Positions 1-9,414 of a stretch of 64,000 nucleotides of DNA are shown in pieces. Location of the stretch: positions 2,418,001-2,482,000 of the forward strand of contig CP141731.1 in NCBI GenBank assembly GCA_035621235.1, given 5' to 3'. The DNA is from Actinomycetaceae bacterium MB13-C1-2. GTDB taxonomy: Bacteria; Actinomycetota; Actinomycetes; Actinomycetales; Actinomycetaceae. Position numbers and translations under genes: made by a program. How positions within the stretch are numbered: the stretch's first letter is position 1; each line of letters opens with the position of its first letter. The notes beneath the pieces were generated by a model. It saw only the letters and a program-made list of their open reading frames with translations. It made no database searches and was not told the origin of the DNA.

Positions 1-756
1 CGCCACCTCTTTGAAAACCTCGTCGGACACTATTTTCGAGAGCGTCCCATCTGACTGCATTGTCAGGCCAATCAGCTCAACGAATTCTTTCGACTCATAG
101 ATACGCGCGAGTGTAGAAAGTCCGCGAGCCCACTTCTTAGTATTCAAGAAGTCTTGCAACTCAGGATCGTCAAATTGCACGGACTTGAACAAGTTAATGA
201 ATAACGCGCGACGAACAAACTTAGTGACGTCAATCGTCGGATAGCGAGAAACCAGCTCATTCAGAGTGCGGCCAGAGTCGATCTGAGCTTGAAAAAACGC
301 TGCCTGCCTGCTGGGGGTCCATGCTCGCCTTAAGTTTCCAGTATGTATGGCAGCGATAAGTTGGTCCGCTTCGTCTTGACTAGGAGCAATCATGACCCGA
401 ATTTTCGCCAGAGACGACCTATCAGGTAACTGTTTTGCCAAAGCGCTAATTCGAGCTTGGTAATCTGGCACCAACATAGGGTTTTGAATTGACTTAAGCG
501 CGGCAAGTCGTCTATTCCCCTCGACCATCACGTACTTACCTTGCCGATCAAGAACTACAGGCGTTTCATGCGTCAGATACCCAATTTTGCAGATGCCTTC
601 AACAAGTCCTAGAGCGTCCTCATTGACGAATAGGTCTTCAATAATATCTGCCTCGACTTTCGCATCAGCGATTTCGAGGCGAACATTCTTCGGATCTAAA
701 CGTATGTCTTTCAGCACATCAAGTTCAACGATTGGCCAAGTCGAAGTGTCTAACAT
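1..756 (-). CDS. ParB N-terminal-domain-like protein, partial (C-terminus off the window)
   Basis: Reading the minus strand gives an uninterrupted frame of 252 residues that runs off the left edge. It starts at an ATG preceded by GGAAGAGG. Residues around 75-90 contain a VMVEGNRRLAAL stretch, the hallmark of ParB/Srx-like nucleotide-binding domains that recognise a GxxRxxA box. The rest, helix-rich and ending near SKIVSDEVFKEVA at the window edge, resembles no domain I can name. The base composition is clearly more AT-rich than the ICE backbone to the right, which suggests recently acquired cargo. Function is unknown; it could be a partitioning-like regulator or part of a defence or DNA-modification island to the left. 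Confidence 0.75.
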   Translation of the reverse strand, partial: MLDTSTWPIVELDVLKDIRLDPKNVRLEIADAKVEADIIEDLFVNEDALGLVEGICKIGYLTHETPVVLDRQGKYVMVEGNRRLAALKSIQNPMLVPDYQARISALAKQLPDRSSLAKIRVMIAPSQDEADQLIAAIHTGNLRRAWTPSRQAAFFQAQIDSGRTLNELVSRYPTIDVTKFVRRALFINLFKSVQFDDPELQDFLNTKKWARGLSTLARIYESKEFVELIGLTMQSDGTLSKIVSDEVFKEVA

Positions 757-864
757 GAGCAGCAGCCTCTTCCGAGAGTAAAGGTGGGTAGAATCGGACG
801 CTGAAAACAGAGAGGTATTCTGCAAAGGTTTGTGGTGTCGTAGCGTCGAAAAGTCGACCTGAAT

Positions 865-1068
865 CTATTTATCATCCGCCACTCCACCCCTCGACTCACT
901 TGACCCACTCACGTATCTCAAAACGTCACTCTTCAAAAAACGCCAAGCACGTCCTACTTTTTCGCCAGGCAATGTACCTGCTCGTGCAAGCGCAAGGACT
1001 GTCTTAGTCGACACCCGCAGCAAAGCCGAAGCTTCGTCAGCCGTCAAGATTTCGTTGTCTTCTGGCAT
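865..1068 (-). CDS. small helix-turn-helix (excisionase/MerR-type) DNA-binding protein
   Basis: This 67-residue protein has the layout of HTH_17/excisionase-family domains: residues 7-55 read LTADEASALLRVSTKTVLAL followed by a G-x-LPGEKVGRAWRF wing. I chose the ATG at 1068 because upstream codons in the frame do not look like protein. It lies near the left of the element and could be the recombination directionality factor for the serine integrase at the far end, or a regulator of the upstream AT-rich cargo. The family is clear, the role is inference. Confidence 0.7.
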   Translation of the reverse strand: MPEDNEILTADEASALLRVSTKTVLALARAGTLPGEKVGRAWRFLKSDVLRYVSGSSESRGGVADDK

Positions 1069-1222
1069 CTTCCCGCATCTTCCGTGAACTGGACTTACCT
1101 TCACCCTACTGGACGACAGATTTTCCCACCAGCCTGACAGCCAGCCGCTGTAAAAACTGGGGCGGTTGTTCGATGCGAGTATGGCCAAATAATGTCTGAT
1201 GAAAGATTCTGAACGTTAGGTA

Positions 1223-2290
1223 ATGATGGCGTTGGTAGCTCACCTTCCCTTCAACGACGAAGGGACCGGGAACTTGGACACGCTCTTGACATTCGCGACG
1301 GATGAACGTGCGGCACGGATCGCCCTGACCGTGATCATGGACCCCACTGATGCGACAACGGGGCATCTCCTTGCGGTTCACGGCGCAGTCAACACTGTCA
1401 TGCTGCTTGCCGACGACGCACCGGTTCCCGGTTTGGATAACGTGGAAGCTCAGCTGTGGCGTAAACGCTTGCTGCCCCGGGTGGAACCACGACTGATCCA
1501 AGAAGCACTCGACCTCACAGAACGTGGTGGCTTCAAGACGCTTATTCCCAGCGATGACAACTATCCGGCGTCGCTCCACGATCTCGGCGACGGTGCTCCA
1601 TATGTCCTCTGGGTCAAAGGCGAGAAGTCACTACTCGCAATGCCAGTGAGCGATCGCTTTACGATCACCGGTGCACGTGCGGCAACCAGCTACGGCGTCC
1701 AGGTCGCAAACGAGATCTCTGCTGACCTTGCCAGTGACGGGAAAGTGATTGTTGCTGGTGGCGCATACGGTATAGATGGTGAAGTTCACCGGTCTGCGTT
1801 GGCTGTTGCGGGTCATACGATTGCGGTGATGGCCGGTGGAATTGACCGTCCATACCCAGCGGGTCATCGAGATCTGCTTGAACGTGTGAGCGATGTCGGA
1901 TTGTTGGTGAGCGGGCAACCGCCGGGAGCCACGCCGACACGAGCACGGTTCATGGCCCGTGCCCGCATCGAAGCTGCACTTTCGGGTTCAACGACGATCA
2001 TTGAAGCCGGTTCACGGTCGGGCTCGCTGCTGGTGGCTCAACAGGCATACTCGCTGGGGCGCAGCGTCGGTGCGGTTCCCGGGCCGGTGACAAGTGCCAC
2101 GAGTTATGGCCCACATCGACTCATTGCCCAGGGCATCGCCAGTGTCGTGACCAACGCCAACGACGTACGGGCGCTTTCCGAGAAACAGCCGCCTTCCGGC
2201 TCGATACAACAACTCAGCGCCAAAGCATTCCGTATGGACAGCTATTCGGCACATGCTCGTGCCGCTCATTCAGCTCACCGTGATCTCTGA
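1223..2290 (+). CDS. dprA: DprA-like DNA-processing protein carried by the ICE
   Basis: The 355-residue protein has the DprA/Smf fold: an N-terminal helical region, then from about residue 145 a Rossmann-like domain with GARAATSYG, AGGAYGIDG, AGGIDRPYPAGH, RFMARARIEAALS and VGAVPGP. DprA binds single-stranded DNA and protects or hands it to RecA during natural transformation. On an ICE, next to a relaxase on the opposite strand, it may look after the incoming single strand during conjugation; that is inference. Two broken copies of a relative lie at 15.6 and 35.3 kb. Length is typical and the frame is intact. Confidence 0.85.
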   Translation: MMALVAHLPFNDEGTGNLDTLLTFATDERAARIALTVIMDPTDATTGHLLAVHGAVNTVMLLADDAPVPGLDNVEAQLWRKRLLPRVEPRLIQEALDLTERGGFKTLIPSDDNYPASLHDLGDGAPYVLWVKGEKSLLAMPVSDRFTITGARAATSYGVQVANEISADLASDGKVIVAGGAYGIDGEVHRSALAVAGHTIAVMAGGIDRPYPAGHRDLLERVSDVGLLVSGQPPGATPTRARFMARARIEAALSGSTTIIEAGSRSGSLLVAQQAYSLGRSVGAVPGPVTSATSYGPHRLIAQGIASVVTNANDVRALSEKQPPSGSIQQLSAKAFRMDSYSAHARAAHSAHRDL

Positions 2291-2363
2291 CGGAACCCAC
2301 GAGATCAGCGATCGCAGCACGGATCGTTTGGCCTTGAGCTGCATGTGTAGATAACGACGCGGA

Positions 2364-2765
2364 TCAGTGCGCCGTTTCTAAATCACGATATTCAGCATCC
2401 TCGCCAGACATATGCTGGGTCCTCTGCTGATTCCTGGGTCTGGCCTTGAGCCGGTTGACCTGGAGACGCACAAACAGCATCAGACTCAACGGACCGATCC
2501 ACAACATCTTGAGCCCGTTCCAAATGCTCAACAGGACAAGCACATTGAGCCAAGCCGGGCCGCCATCATTGATGGCCTGTACCAGGATTGCCGCGATCAA
2601 GAAGTATGGGATCGCCAACAGCATCGCTGGCACACCCCATTTGAGACCGCGTGGGGTGCGGATCGCATCAAGCAGGATATTGGTCGGCATGTACCGACGC
2701 AGAAAATTTCGGGTATGGACGCTTCCAGTCCAGAGCAAGCGGATTACGATCTCGTTCCTCTCCAT
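2364..2765 (-). CDS. small two-helix membrane protein next to the relaxase
   Basis: About 133 residues if translation begins at the ATG with GGAG upstream (the open frame extends further to 2876). The core reads RGLKWGVPAMLLAIPYF and then a second hydrophobic segment, so two membrane helices with a basic C-terminus are expected. A close relative with the same RGLKWGVPA motif is at 32232-32579, so this is a family carried by this type of ICE. Such small proteins are often annotated sulfate permease-like without support. It lies just downstream of the relaxase gene on the same strand and may be co-transcribed. Function unknown. Confidence 0.7.
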   Translation of the reverse strand: MERNEIVIRLLWTGSVHTRNFLRRYMPTNILLDAIRTPRGLKWGVPAMLLAIPYFLIAAILVQAINDGGPAWLNVLVLLSIWNGLKMLWIGPLSLMLFVRLQVNRLKARPRNQQRTQHMSGEDAEYRDLETAH

Positions 2766-2908
2766 CGCACAAACAACTCCGACGAGGCGATGCGTTGAAG
2801 AGTGACCTGGAGGGTCTGCCACAAGTGGCGCGTTGGAATGAGTATCCGCCTCTGTCACCAGGATACGACGAAGCACTGACAGGAGGGAAGCCCGAGACCT
2901 TCTCGGCC

Positions 2909-5900
2909 TCAGAGTCCGAGGGTTCGGTTGACCTGTCGCTGCTGTTCACGGTGTGGAGGTTGCTCGACGGATGCTTGGAGTTGCGTGACGGCAGCGTGTG
3001 CGCGGGCATAGTCGATCTTCTGTGCGGTGCGCTCGGGTACCGGTCCAAGCGGGTCGGTGCTGGTGATTTGGTGTCGGTCGCGGTAGGCGGCGATCACGCG
3101 CGCACGGCGACGCCAACCAGTCATCATGTCCTCGTTCTGACGTTTTGGGAGGAGCGGCTGCACCCAATCGGCTGCTTCATCGACGGCTTGGTCAACGAGT
3201 GCATCAGCGCGTTGCTCGATCAGCTGGTGTCGCGCATTGAGTGCCTGCCGCATTTCTGGGCTCATGGTTCCGTCTGCGGGTGGGATGAGTCCTGCGATCA
3301 GGCGTGGCTGTTTGCGCGTCCGTCCTGATCCGGCTGGGCGGGCGCTGGCTTTGGCGAGTCGGGCGTGCAGTACCGAGGCGATGTCATCTGCGTCTTCGAC
3401 GCTGCGGGCTTGTACGAGGCGTGGCAGGAGCCGGTCAACATCGTGGTGATTGGCTTCCGCTCGTCGCAACTCCGCCGATAGTGCACCATACGCATCGGAG
3501 GCAAGTACGTCTTCCGTCTGTTGGAGTGTGAGGCCACTTGTATGTAGTAGCGTCGCCCACCGGTCGTGTTGGGCGGCTTGCGCGATCGTCTCGTACTCCG
3601 CGGCGAGTTGGGCGATCGAGCCCCACTGTTCCTGCTCTGCCGTGATGGTTTCGTGTGCGGAGAGTTCAGCGCCGACGTGTTGCATGACTCCGTAGAGCAC
3701 GGACCTGGCGGTGGCATCGGTGTTATCGCCAGGGTGGGGCTGGCTGTGAGCATCATCGGGTTGGTTTACGGCGACATAGGCGTGGTTGGCGTTGCGGCCG
3801 CGGGTCATTGCGACGTAGAAGTTCTCCCGTGTTGTTGTCGCGGTCACAACCGTGTGCGCGGTGTCGGTCGTGATGCCTTGTGCCCGGTGTGCCGTGACGG
3901 CGTAGCCAAGATCAACATGCTCAGACACGTACGCGGCAGGCAGCACGATCGCGCCGCCAAAACGACGCCCGACGGCCCGTACGGTGAGCGAGCCGTCGTC
4001 ACGGACCTGGGTGATTTGCCAACGTCCACCGTTGCGCACCCATGTGTCCTTCGTGCGCAGTCGCCTGTCGTTACGTCGAGTAATGATCGTGTCCCCAATA
4101 CCTGCTATCGACCCGTCGTTGAGTTCCACCTCACGACTCGGGCGCAGCCTACCGTCAAGAATCAGATCGGCGCGGGCACGGTTATTGAGTGCGGTGACAG
4201 TCTCATTGGTCTCCGCGATCAACACCGACACGAGTCCCGCCGCGGTGTCTTCACGCCAAGCTGCATAAGCAGCATCTGTCATAGCATCTTCGTCACCGTC
4301 GTGGATGCGGTCATGATCGATATAGGTGTCGATGATGTCGGTGCGGCCGTGCCGAAGATCAAGGGATGCGGTCTTTTCCCACTCGTTGCTGAACCGGTGA
4401 ATATCGATCAGTTCGGGTGCGTCGTTCCGGTCACCGGCCAGCAGCGCGAACGCCCCACCGGCGTCTACGGATTGCAGTTGCGCATAGTCGCCAACGAGCA
4501 GTACCTTCGCGCCCGCCGTTTCGGCAAGTCCTGTGATGCGATCCAGTGAATGAGTACCGGCAAGGCTCGCTTCGTCAATGATCACGAGCTGACCAGCCGT
4601 GAACGTGGTGCCGTGAGTGAGGTGGTTGTGCCACCACTTCGCAGTGTTTTCTGTAGCGATACCGAGATCTTCAGCGAGAACTTCTGCTGCGACAGCTGAC
4701 GGTGCGAGGCCAACAACCGAACCGGCTCCGTGTTCGGCTTCCCATGCACGGCGGAGCGCGTTCATCGCGGTGGTCTTCCCGGCACCGGCTGCCCCCACAA
4801 GCACGTCGATAGTTCGCCCGGACACCGCGATCGACGCGAGTGCCGTCGCTTGGTCATCGCTTAGCATCCGCCCATCATCATCAGGAAGAGGGGTGATCTG
4901 CTCGACCGTCGTAAGCGCCACACTCGGTGACACCGTGGCGCGGGCACGTTGCAGGAGGCGGTCTTCTGCTTGAAGCAGGGTTTCGGAGGAATACACGGTG
5001 GAGTGCTTCGGGCGGAACCGGCTCGTGCCATCATCTCGTTGGAAGACGACAGGGCTCGACGCTAGTTCAGGCGGTGTCAGACGTAGCGATGCGTTCTCGG
5101 CCGAATCGACCACAAGCCCGGTGATCGCTTCACGATCCACCATAGAGGCGAAGCGCCATCTCATGAGTTGACGGGATGCTTCGGCGTGCAGGTTCCAGCG
5201 CCGCCACGTTGACCGTTTCTCACCCACGGCCTCCACCACTGCCTGCCCGATCTCAGCAATCACAACGAGGGGCACATCATCAGCACGCAACAACATCGCG
5301 GGAGGGTTCACTGCAACGTCTTGTGCCCACCGGGTTGCATCTTGACCGAGTAAGCGCGTTGCACGGGTACGCCAGTCTGAGGTGAGTTCCGCCAGGGATC
5401 GCACCTGCTTCTCGGGCCGGGTTGCAAGGGTTGCCTGGGCTCGGAGCTTGAGAATCGTCGCCGTCGTGGGCTGCTTGCCATGCTTCTCAATGTAGTCAGC
5501 GATGAGGCGGTTCTTCTCGACATCAATATGGCGGGAACGAGTCGAGAACTCCGACACCAACGCCTCAGGCACAGCACTGATCGCCCATGCGGGGTTGCGA
5601 TCACGACCCATGTCCCGGGACTCCCATTCGACACCGAATGCGCGCGTCATGTGATCGGCAAATACTGCCTCGTGGAGTTCTGAAAGCGCTACGACGGCGG
5701 CGTGCATCGGTCTGCCATCAAGAGAACGCCACTTGCCGTCTTGCGCCGTCTGGACCTTGTTCGAGATCACAACGTGCGTGTGCAAGTGCGGGTCACCAGC
5801 ACGGGAATCGTAATGATCGAATGCGGTCGCGATCACGCCTGTGACATCCACTTGAGCTGCGGCACCGTCGATGCCGGTTGCACCAACTCGGGTGGTTGCA

Positions 5901-6454
5901 ACCTCACGTTCCATGAATGCAACCACCTCCGCAATCGCGGCATGGTGCGCCTGCGCGATCAGCGCTTGCGTCCCTGCATCCGCAACCGCCCACAACACCG
6001 AAGCAGACTTCGGTATCGAGAACGTGTAATCAAATCCAGCTACGGCACGACGGGTACCCCGTTTAGTTTCTTCGGCTTCGATCTGCGCGACCTGTTCCGC
6101 GCGAACGGCGGGCGACAATGACCCGTCCAACTCTGCTACGCGAGCCTCGATCCGCTCCGAAACGCGCACAAAGGACTGATACGCACGTCCGAAGGCGTCA
6201 CCGGTGATGGGGTCTCGGCCCATCCCGACAAGAAGTTGGAGCTGCGCTTCGGTGACCTGGTCACCGGTGCTCAATTGACCGGCACCGATCCCACCGAGGC
6301 CTTGCCCGACCCACCTACCGGGTGGTGATCCCTGCTCGGCGTAGTAGCGCGTCAACGGGGTCGTGAGCAACCGGTCACCATCACTAGCAACGACAGTACG
6401 CAGGAGGTATTTGTAACCGTCACCCGCGCTCATAACACGCATCGAAACCGTCAT
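2909..6454 (-). CDS. traA: MobF-family conjugative relaxase-helicase (TraA/TrwC type)
   Basis: 1181 residues, full length for the family. The N-terminal TrwC relaxase domain has a candidate catalytic tyrosine pair (LTRYYAEQ, residues 34-41), the FDH element near 211 and the metal-binding histidines H223, H225 and H227 in DPHLHTHV. A RecD-like helicase follows with Walker A VGAAGAGKTT near residue 555, Walker B VIIDEAS and a late motif around AVTAHRAQG. It nicks oriT, stays bound to the 5' end and unwinds the transferred strand. The start is an ATG with GGAGG eight bases upstream. Its own oriT is probably in the 340-bp gap upstream. A short decayed piece of a related relaxase tail is at about 16.2 kb. 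Confidence 0.95.
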   Translation of the reverse strand: MTVSMRVMSAGDGYKYLLRTVVASDGDRLLTTPLTRYYAEQGSPPGRWVGQGLGGIGAGQLSTGDQVTEAQLQLLVGMGRDPITGDAFGRAYQSFVRVSERIEARVAELDGSLSPAVRAEQVAQIEAEETKRGTRRAVAGFDYTFSIPKSASVLWAVADAGTQALIAQAHHAAIAEVVAFMEREVATTRVGATGIDGAAAQVDVTGVIATAFDHYDSRAGDPHLHTHVVISNKVQTAQDGKWRSLDGRPMHAAVVALSELHEAVFADHMTRAFGVEWESRDMGRDRNPAWAISAVPEALVSEFSTRSRHIDVEKNRLIADYIEKHGKQPTTATILKLRAQATLATRPEKQVRSLAELTSDWRTRATRLLGQDATRWAQDVAVNPPAMLLRADDVPLVVIAEIGQAVVEAVGEKRSTWRRWNLHAEASRQLMRWRFASMVDREAITGLVVDSAENASLRLTPPELASSPVVFQRDDGTSRFRPKHSTVYSSETLLQAEDRLLQRARATVSPSVALTTVEQITPLPDDDGRMLSDDQATALASIAVSGRTIDVLVGAAGAGKTTAMNALRRAWEAEHGAGSVVGLAPSAVAAEVLAEDLGIATENTAKWWHNHLTHGTTFTAGQLVIIDEASLAGTHSLDRITGLAETAGAKVLLVGDYAQLQSVDAGGAFALLAGDRNDAPELIDIHRFSNEWEKTASLDLRHGRTDIIDTYIDHDRIHDGDEDAMTDAAYAAWREDTAAGLVSVLIAETNETVTALNNRARADLILDGRLRPSREVELNDGSIAGIGDTIITRRNDRRLRTKDTWVRNGGRWQITQVRDDGSLTVRAVGRRFGGAIVLPAAYVSEHVDLGYAVTAHRAQGITTDTAHTVVTATTTRENFYVAMTRGRNANHAYVAVNQPDDAHSQPHPGDNTDATARSVLYGVMQHVGAELSAHETITAEQEQWGSIAQLAAEYETIAQAAQHDRWATLLHTSGLTLQQTEDVLASDAYGALSAELRRAEANHHDVDRLLPRLVQARSVEDADDIASVLHARLAKASARPAGSGRTRKQPRLIAGLIPPADGTMSPEMRQALNARHQLIEQRADALVDQAVDEAADWVQPLLPKRQNEDMMTGWRRRARVIAAYRDRHQITSTDPLGPVPERTAQKIDYARAHAAVTQLQASVEQPPHREQQRQVNRTLGL

Positions 6455-6618
6455 CGCCGCTGCCTCCTGAACGACAGGTAAGCGTCAGCTACCGCGTTTC
6501 TGGACAGTCAACTCAGCGTTGATTCGCGGGCTTCGAGCCTCTTCTGCAAGACGCGTGGGGTCTTCTGTGGGCCGTCGCGCGGCCGGTCCAATGGATTGGA
6601 GAAGCGTCATCGGATAAG

Positions 6619-6681
6619 ATGATGGGCATGTCAGGTGCTTCTGCCGCGAGCGCGGCCGCTGTGACGAAGACACTCCGCTAG
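6619..6681 (+). CDS. possible leader peptide upstream of the MFS exporter
   Basis: A 20-codon frame beginning with two ATG codons and ending KTLR-stop lies 111 bp upstream of the exporter start, and its stop codon touches the left arm of a 12-bp inverted repeat. Short leader frame plus hairpin before a drug-resistance gene is the layout of translation-attenuation leaders. No clear ribosome binding site precedes it, so the call is weak. Confidence 0.3.
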   Translation: MMGMSGASAASAAAVTKTLR

Positions 6682-6727
6682 CGGCGGAACGTCTTTCTCA
6701 CTACTTAGTAAACTCACGTTCCGTCGC
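6681..6727. repeat. 12-bp near-perfect inverted repeat in the exporter leader
   Basis: The arms at 6681-6692 (GCGGCGGAACGT) and 6716-6727 (ACGTTCCGTCGC) are complementary except at one position, with a 23-base loop. It may form an RNA hairpin controlling the exporter, or be an operator or oriT-associated repeat. Confidence 0.6.
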
Positions 6728-6792
6728 TTGATGGTCGGTTCGGTGCGACATACCTTGTCGCCCGATTCTTCATTCAAGCAACGGAGTTATCT

Positions 6793-8211
6793 GTGTCTTT
6801 TTTTACCTCAATATCGCGCCCGGATCACATCTCGACCACGCGATCCTGGGCAGCACTCGTGTGCCTGTCAGTCCTGCAATTCTTCATCGCCGTTGATGTT
6901 ACTGTCGTCAACGTAGCACTGCCATCTATCGGCGATGAATTCGGCGTTGATCCGCGCGGCCTGACCTGGGTTGTCGTCGGATACACCATCACCGGCGGTG
7001 GTCTACTCATGCTCGGAGGCCGCCTGGGCGACGTCGTTGGTCGACGCCGCCTTCTTCTAATCGGCACCGCAATTTTCGGAGCAGCCTCGATGATGGCAGG
7101 CTTCGCGGAAACCTTCGCAGTGCTTGTTGTAGCCAGGCTGTTTCAAGGAGTAGGCGAAGCCCTCGCCCTACCAGCTGCAATGGCAACCATCGTCCTCCTT
7201 TTTCCCGAGGGACGGGCCCGTACTCGAGCATTGAGCGTCTGGGCAGCGGTTGCAAGCAGCGGTCTCGTTTTGGGATTCGTGCTCTCGGGAATCATCACCG
7301 AGCACCTAGGTTGGCGATGGGTCTTCCTCATCGCTATCCCGTTCACCCTGTTCGTGCTGATCGCGACGGTATTCCTGCTTCCACGCGACCGAAAGAAGGA
7401 GCGCGCACCGCTGGACATTCTCGGGTCGATTCTGTTGACAGGCGCACCGCTACTATTCGCCTTCGGGGTCGTGGAGGCCGGAGAAGGAATCTCTTGGCTG
7501 CCAGTTGCGGCTCTGACAGGAGCATTCGTCGCGGCCGTTCTGTTCGTCGGTGTAGAGCGGCGAGCATCGAACCCACTAATTCCTCTAACCTTCTTCCGCA
7601 ACCGGACTCGGGTGCGAGCAAATCTCGCGACCGCGTTGCTGAGTGCCGCGCTCTCAACGTCGTTCCTACTGTTCACGTTCTATCTTCAGAATGGACTCGG
7701 CCTTTCCCCACTGGAAGCCGGCCTACTGCTTCTCCCGCTTGCTATGGCGCTGATCGTCGCGGTGACTGTCGTTCCCCGACTGATGGGACGTTGGGGAGCG
7801 CGCTCGTGCATCATCGCGGGTCTTAGCTTTGCAGGAGCAGGCATGATTGTGATTGCTGTCGCCGCGCAACTCGACGCCCCCGCTTGGGTATTAATCCCCG
7901 CGATGCTTTTCATCGCCGCAGGTATGGGATTCGGACTAGTCGGATTGCAGTATGCGGCAGTCACCGGAGTAACTGACGACGATGCCGGAGTCGCCTCTGG
8001 CGTACAGCGGGCCGCAGACCAGCTTGGCGGGTCTGCTGGCGTCACGGTATTTGTTGGTTTGGGGTTTGCATCAATCGCCCACGGAGTATCGCCCTATCTA
8101 TTGAGTAGTGGGCTTGCGATCATCGGCCTCTGCGTCGCAGCCTTTGTTGCCCGACGAGTTGCTGTCTCCGATGAACACACGACAGAGCAAGGAGTGAACA
8201 CGGAAGCTTAG
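6793..8211 (+). CDS. MFS drug exporter, DHA2 (14-helix) type
   Basis: 472 residues with about 14 hydrophobic segments. The first loop carries MFS motif A (GGRLGDVVGRRR, residues 75-86) and helix 1 has the DVTVVNVALPSIG motif typical of DHA2 exporters such as EmrB/QacA/LfrA relatives. It would use the proton gradient to export hydrophobic or cationic drugs; the substrate cannot be told from sequence. The start is a GTG with GGAG seven bases upstream. It lies divergent to the relaxase and 33 bp before an AraC regulator on the same strand, which may or may not control it. Confidence 0.85.
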   Translation: MSFFTSISRPDHISTTRSWAALVCLSVLQFFIAVDVTVVNVALPSIGDEFGVDPRGLTWVVVGYTITGGGLLMLGGRLGDVVGRRRLLLIGTAIFGAASMMAGFAETFAVLVVARLFQGVGEALALPAAMATIVLLFPEGRARTRALSVWAAVASSGLVLGFVLSGIITEHLGWRWVFLIAIPFTLFVLIATVFLLPRDRKKERAPLDILGSILLTGAPLLFAFGVVEAGEGISWLPVAALTGAFVAAVLFVGVERRASNPLIPLTFFRNRTRVRANLATALLSAALSTSFLLFTFYLQNGLGLSPLEAGLLLLPLAMALIVAVTVVPRLMGRWGARSCIIAGLSFAGAGMIVIAVAAQLDAPAWVLIPAMLFIAAGMGFGLVGLQYAAVTGVTDDDAGVASGVQRAADQLGGSAGVTVFVGLGFASIAHGVSPYLLSSGLAIIGLCVAAFVARRVAVSDEHTTEQGVNTEA

Positions 8212-8244
8212 AAAGCCCAGCCAGTCGGACTGATTAATTACCCG

Positions 8245-9177
8245 ATGGTGGCGTCAGGCAAGTCGCCAGAGAGGGTTGAATCATGGTTGCGGTGCGAACC
8301 GATTATTGCGCGCACCGCAACCATTCACCAACCTATGGCTCCGGCGGCGTACGACTGCGTCAAGTTGGTCGTCGTCCGCGACGGCAGCGCGTTGCTCTTG
8401 AGCGAGTTCGGGCAGCGGTTCGTTACCGTCGGTGATGTTGTGGTGTTGAACGCCAACGTATTGTGCGGGAGCGAACCGGAGAGTCACATCACCACAACCA
8501 CGATTTACCTCGACACTGACTATGTGATCGATCAGGTGTTCTGGCAGCACGCTTGTCTGCTCCATGATCGCCTTGATGCCGAACGCTTTACCAACGCGGT
8601 CTACAGCGAACCCTCACAAGTGCTCCGGCTCGGTGAAGACCGAACCGGCATGTTGATGCCATGGCTGGATGAACTCGTTGCACTCAGCATCGATGGTGGC
8701 TTCGGGTCTCATTTTCATCGGATGCAGGCCCTTTGGTTTTCGATCGCTGATGTGGTGATGCCGTTCCTTAAAGTCACGCCGATACGTCAGAGTCGCGGCC
8801 AGCGCGCGCATGCCCGGCCTACACTGCCCAGGTGCCGAAAGTTCACACCAGCCAGGGATGAGGCCCACCAAACTCGCGCGACTCTGGTCAGTGATATCGC
8901 CACGAACTGGACGCTGAATGTCTTGGCGGCCCGGGTGCATTTATCCCCAAAGCAACTTTCACGAGTGTTCACCGAGGCCTACGGTAAAACGCCGTTGGCA
9001 TATTTGACGATGATGCGCGTCGAGGAGATGGCGCACCTGCTGCGTGAAACTCACTTGACGATCGACGCGGCTGCCCGTCAGGTTGGTTGGGCGAGCCGGA
9101 GCCGTGCCAATGAGGCATTTCAACAGTGTGTGGGTATGACGCCGAGCGAATATCGCCGGATGCACCGCGCCGAGTAA
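8245..9177 (+). CDS. AraC-family transcriptional regulator paired with ArdC
   Basis: 310 residues. The C-terminal 100 residues are an AraC double helix-turn-helix (SPKQLSRVFTEAYGKTPLAYL, then VGWASRSRANEAFQQCVGMTPSEYRR). The N-terminal half is a cupin-like sensor with DVVVLNANVL. A homologue at 24682-25755 is also followed by an ardC gene, so the AraC-ArdC pair is a conserved module and the regulator probably controls the antirestriction gene. A start at the ATG at 8283 is also possible. Confidence 0.85.
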   Translation: MVASGKSPERVESWLRCEPIIARTATIHQPMAPAAYDCVKLVVVRDGSALLLSEFGQRFVTVGDVVVLNANVLCGSEPESHITTTTIYLDTDYVIDQVFWQHACLLHDRLDAERFTNAVYSEPSQVLRLGEDRTGMLMPWLDELVALSIDGGFGSHFHRMQALWFSIADVVMPFLKVTPIRQSRGQRAHARPTLPRCRKFTPARDEAHQTRATLVSDIATNWTLNVLAARVHLSPKQLSRVFTEAYGKTPLAYLTMMRVEEMAHLLRETHLTIDAAARQVGWASRSRANEAFQQCVGMTPSEYRRMHRAE

Positions 9178-9414
9178 GCGATCGGGAACGGGACATCTCT
9201 GGTGTCCTTCGGGACGTCTTCTTCGACACCGCTGCCTGGTGCTGGTTTTTGGCTGGTAGGACGGTAAGGACTGTCGGGTTCAGTGTTGTTCCTGGCGGTC
9301 GTCCCGTACTTTGACTTCCGCTCGTCGCTTATGTGTTCCCGGCGTACCTGGTAGTCGCAGGCCCTGCTCAAAGCAGTGGCTGGTGACTACAGGTTTCTGG
9401 GAGAGGCGGACGCG

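Larger units (their letters stand above)
6455..6792. promoter_or_regulatory. divergent intergenic region between relaxase and MFS genes; candidate oriT and leader region
   Basis: This 338-bp gap separates the divergent relaxase and exporter genes and must hold both promoters. I see a 20-codon open frame at 6619-6681 (two tandem ATGs, ending TKTLR) immediately followed by a long inverted repeat, 6681-6692 against 6716-6727, matching at 11 of 12 positions. oriT is usually adjacent to the relaxase gene, so it may lie here, but I do not recognise a nic sequence. Confidence 0.4.

Noticed and set aside
2651-4549. Several long plus-strand frames opposite the relaxase gene
   Set aside because: They are antisense to a well-defined MobF relaxase in a GC-rich gene; no start signals or recognisable motifs.
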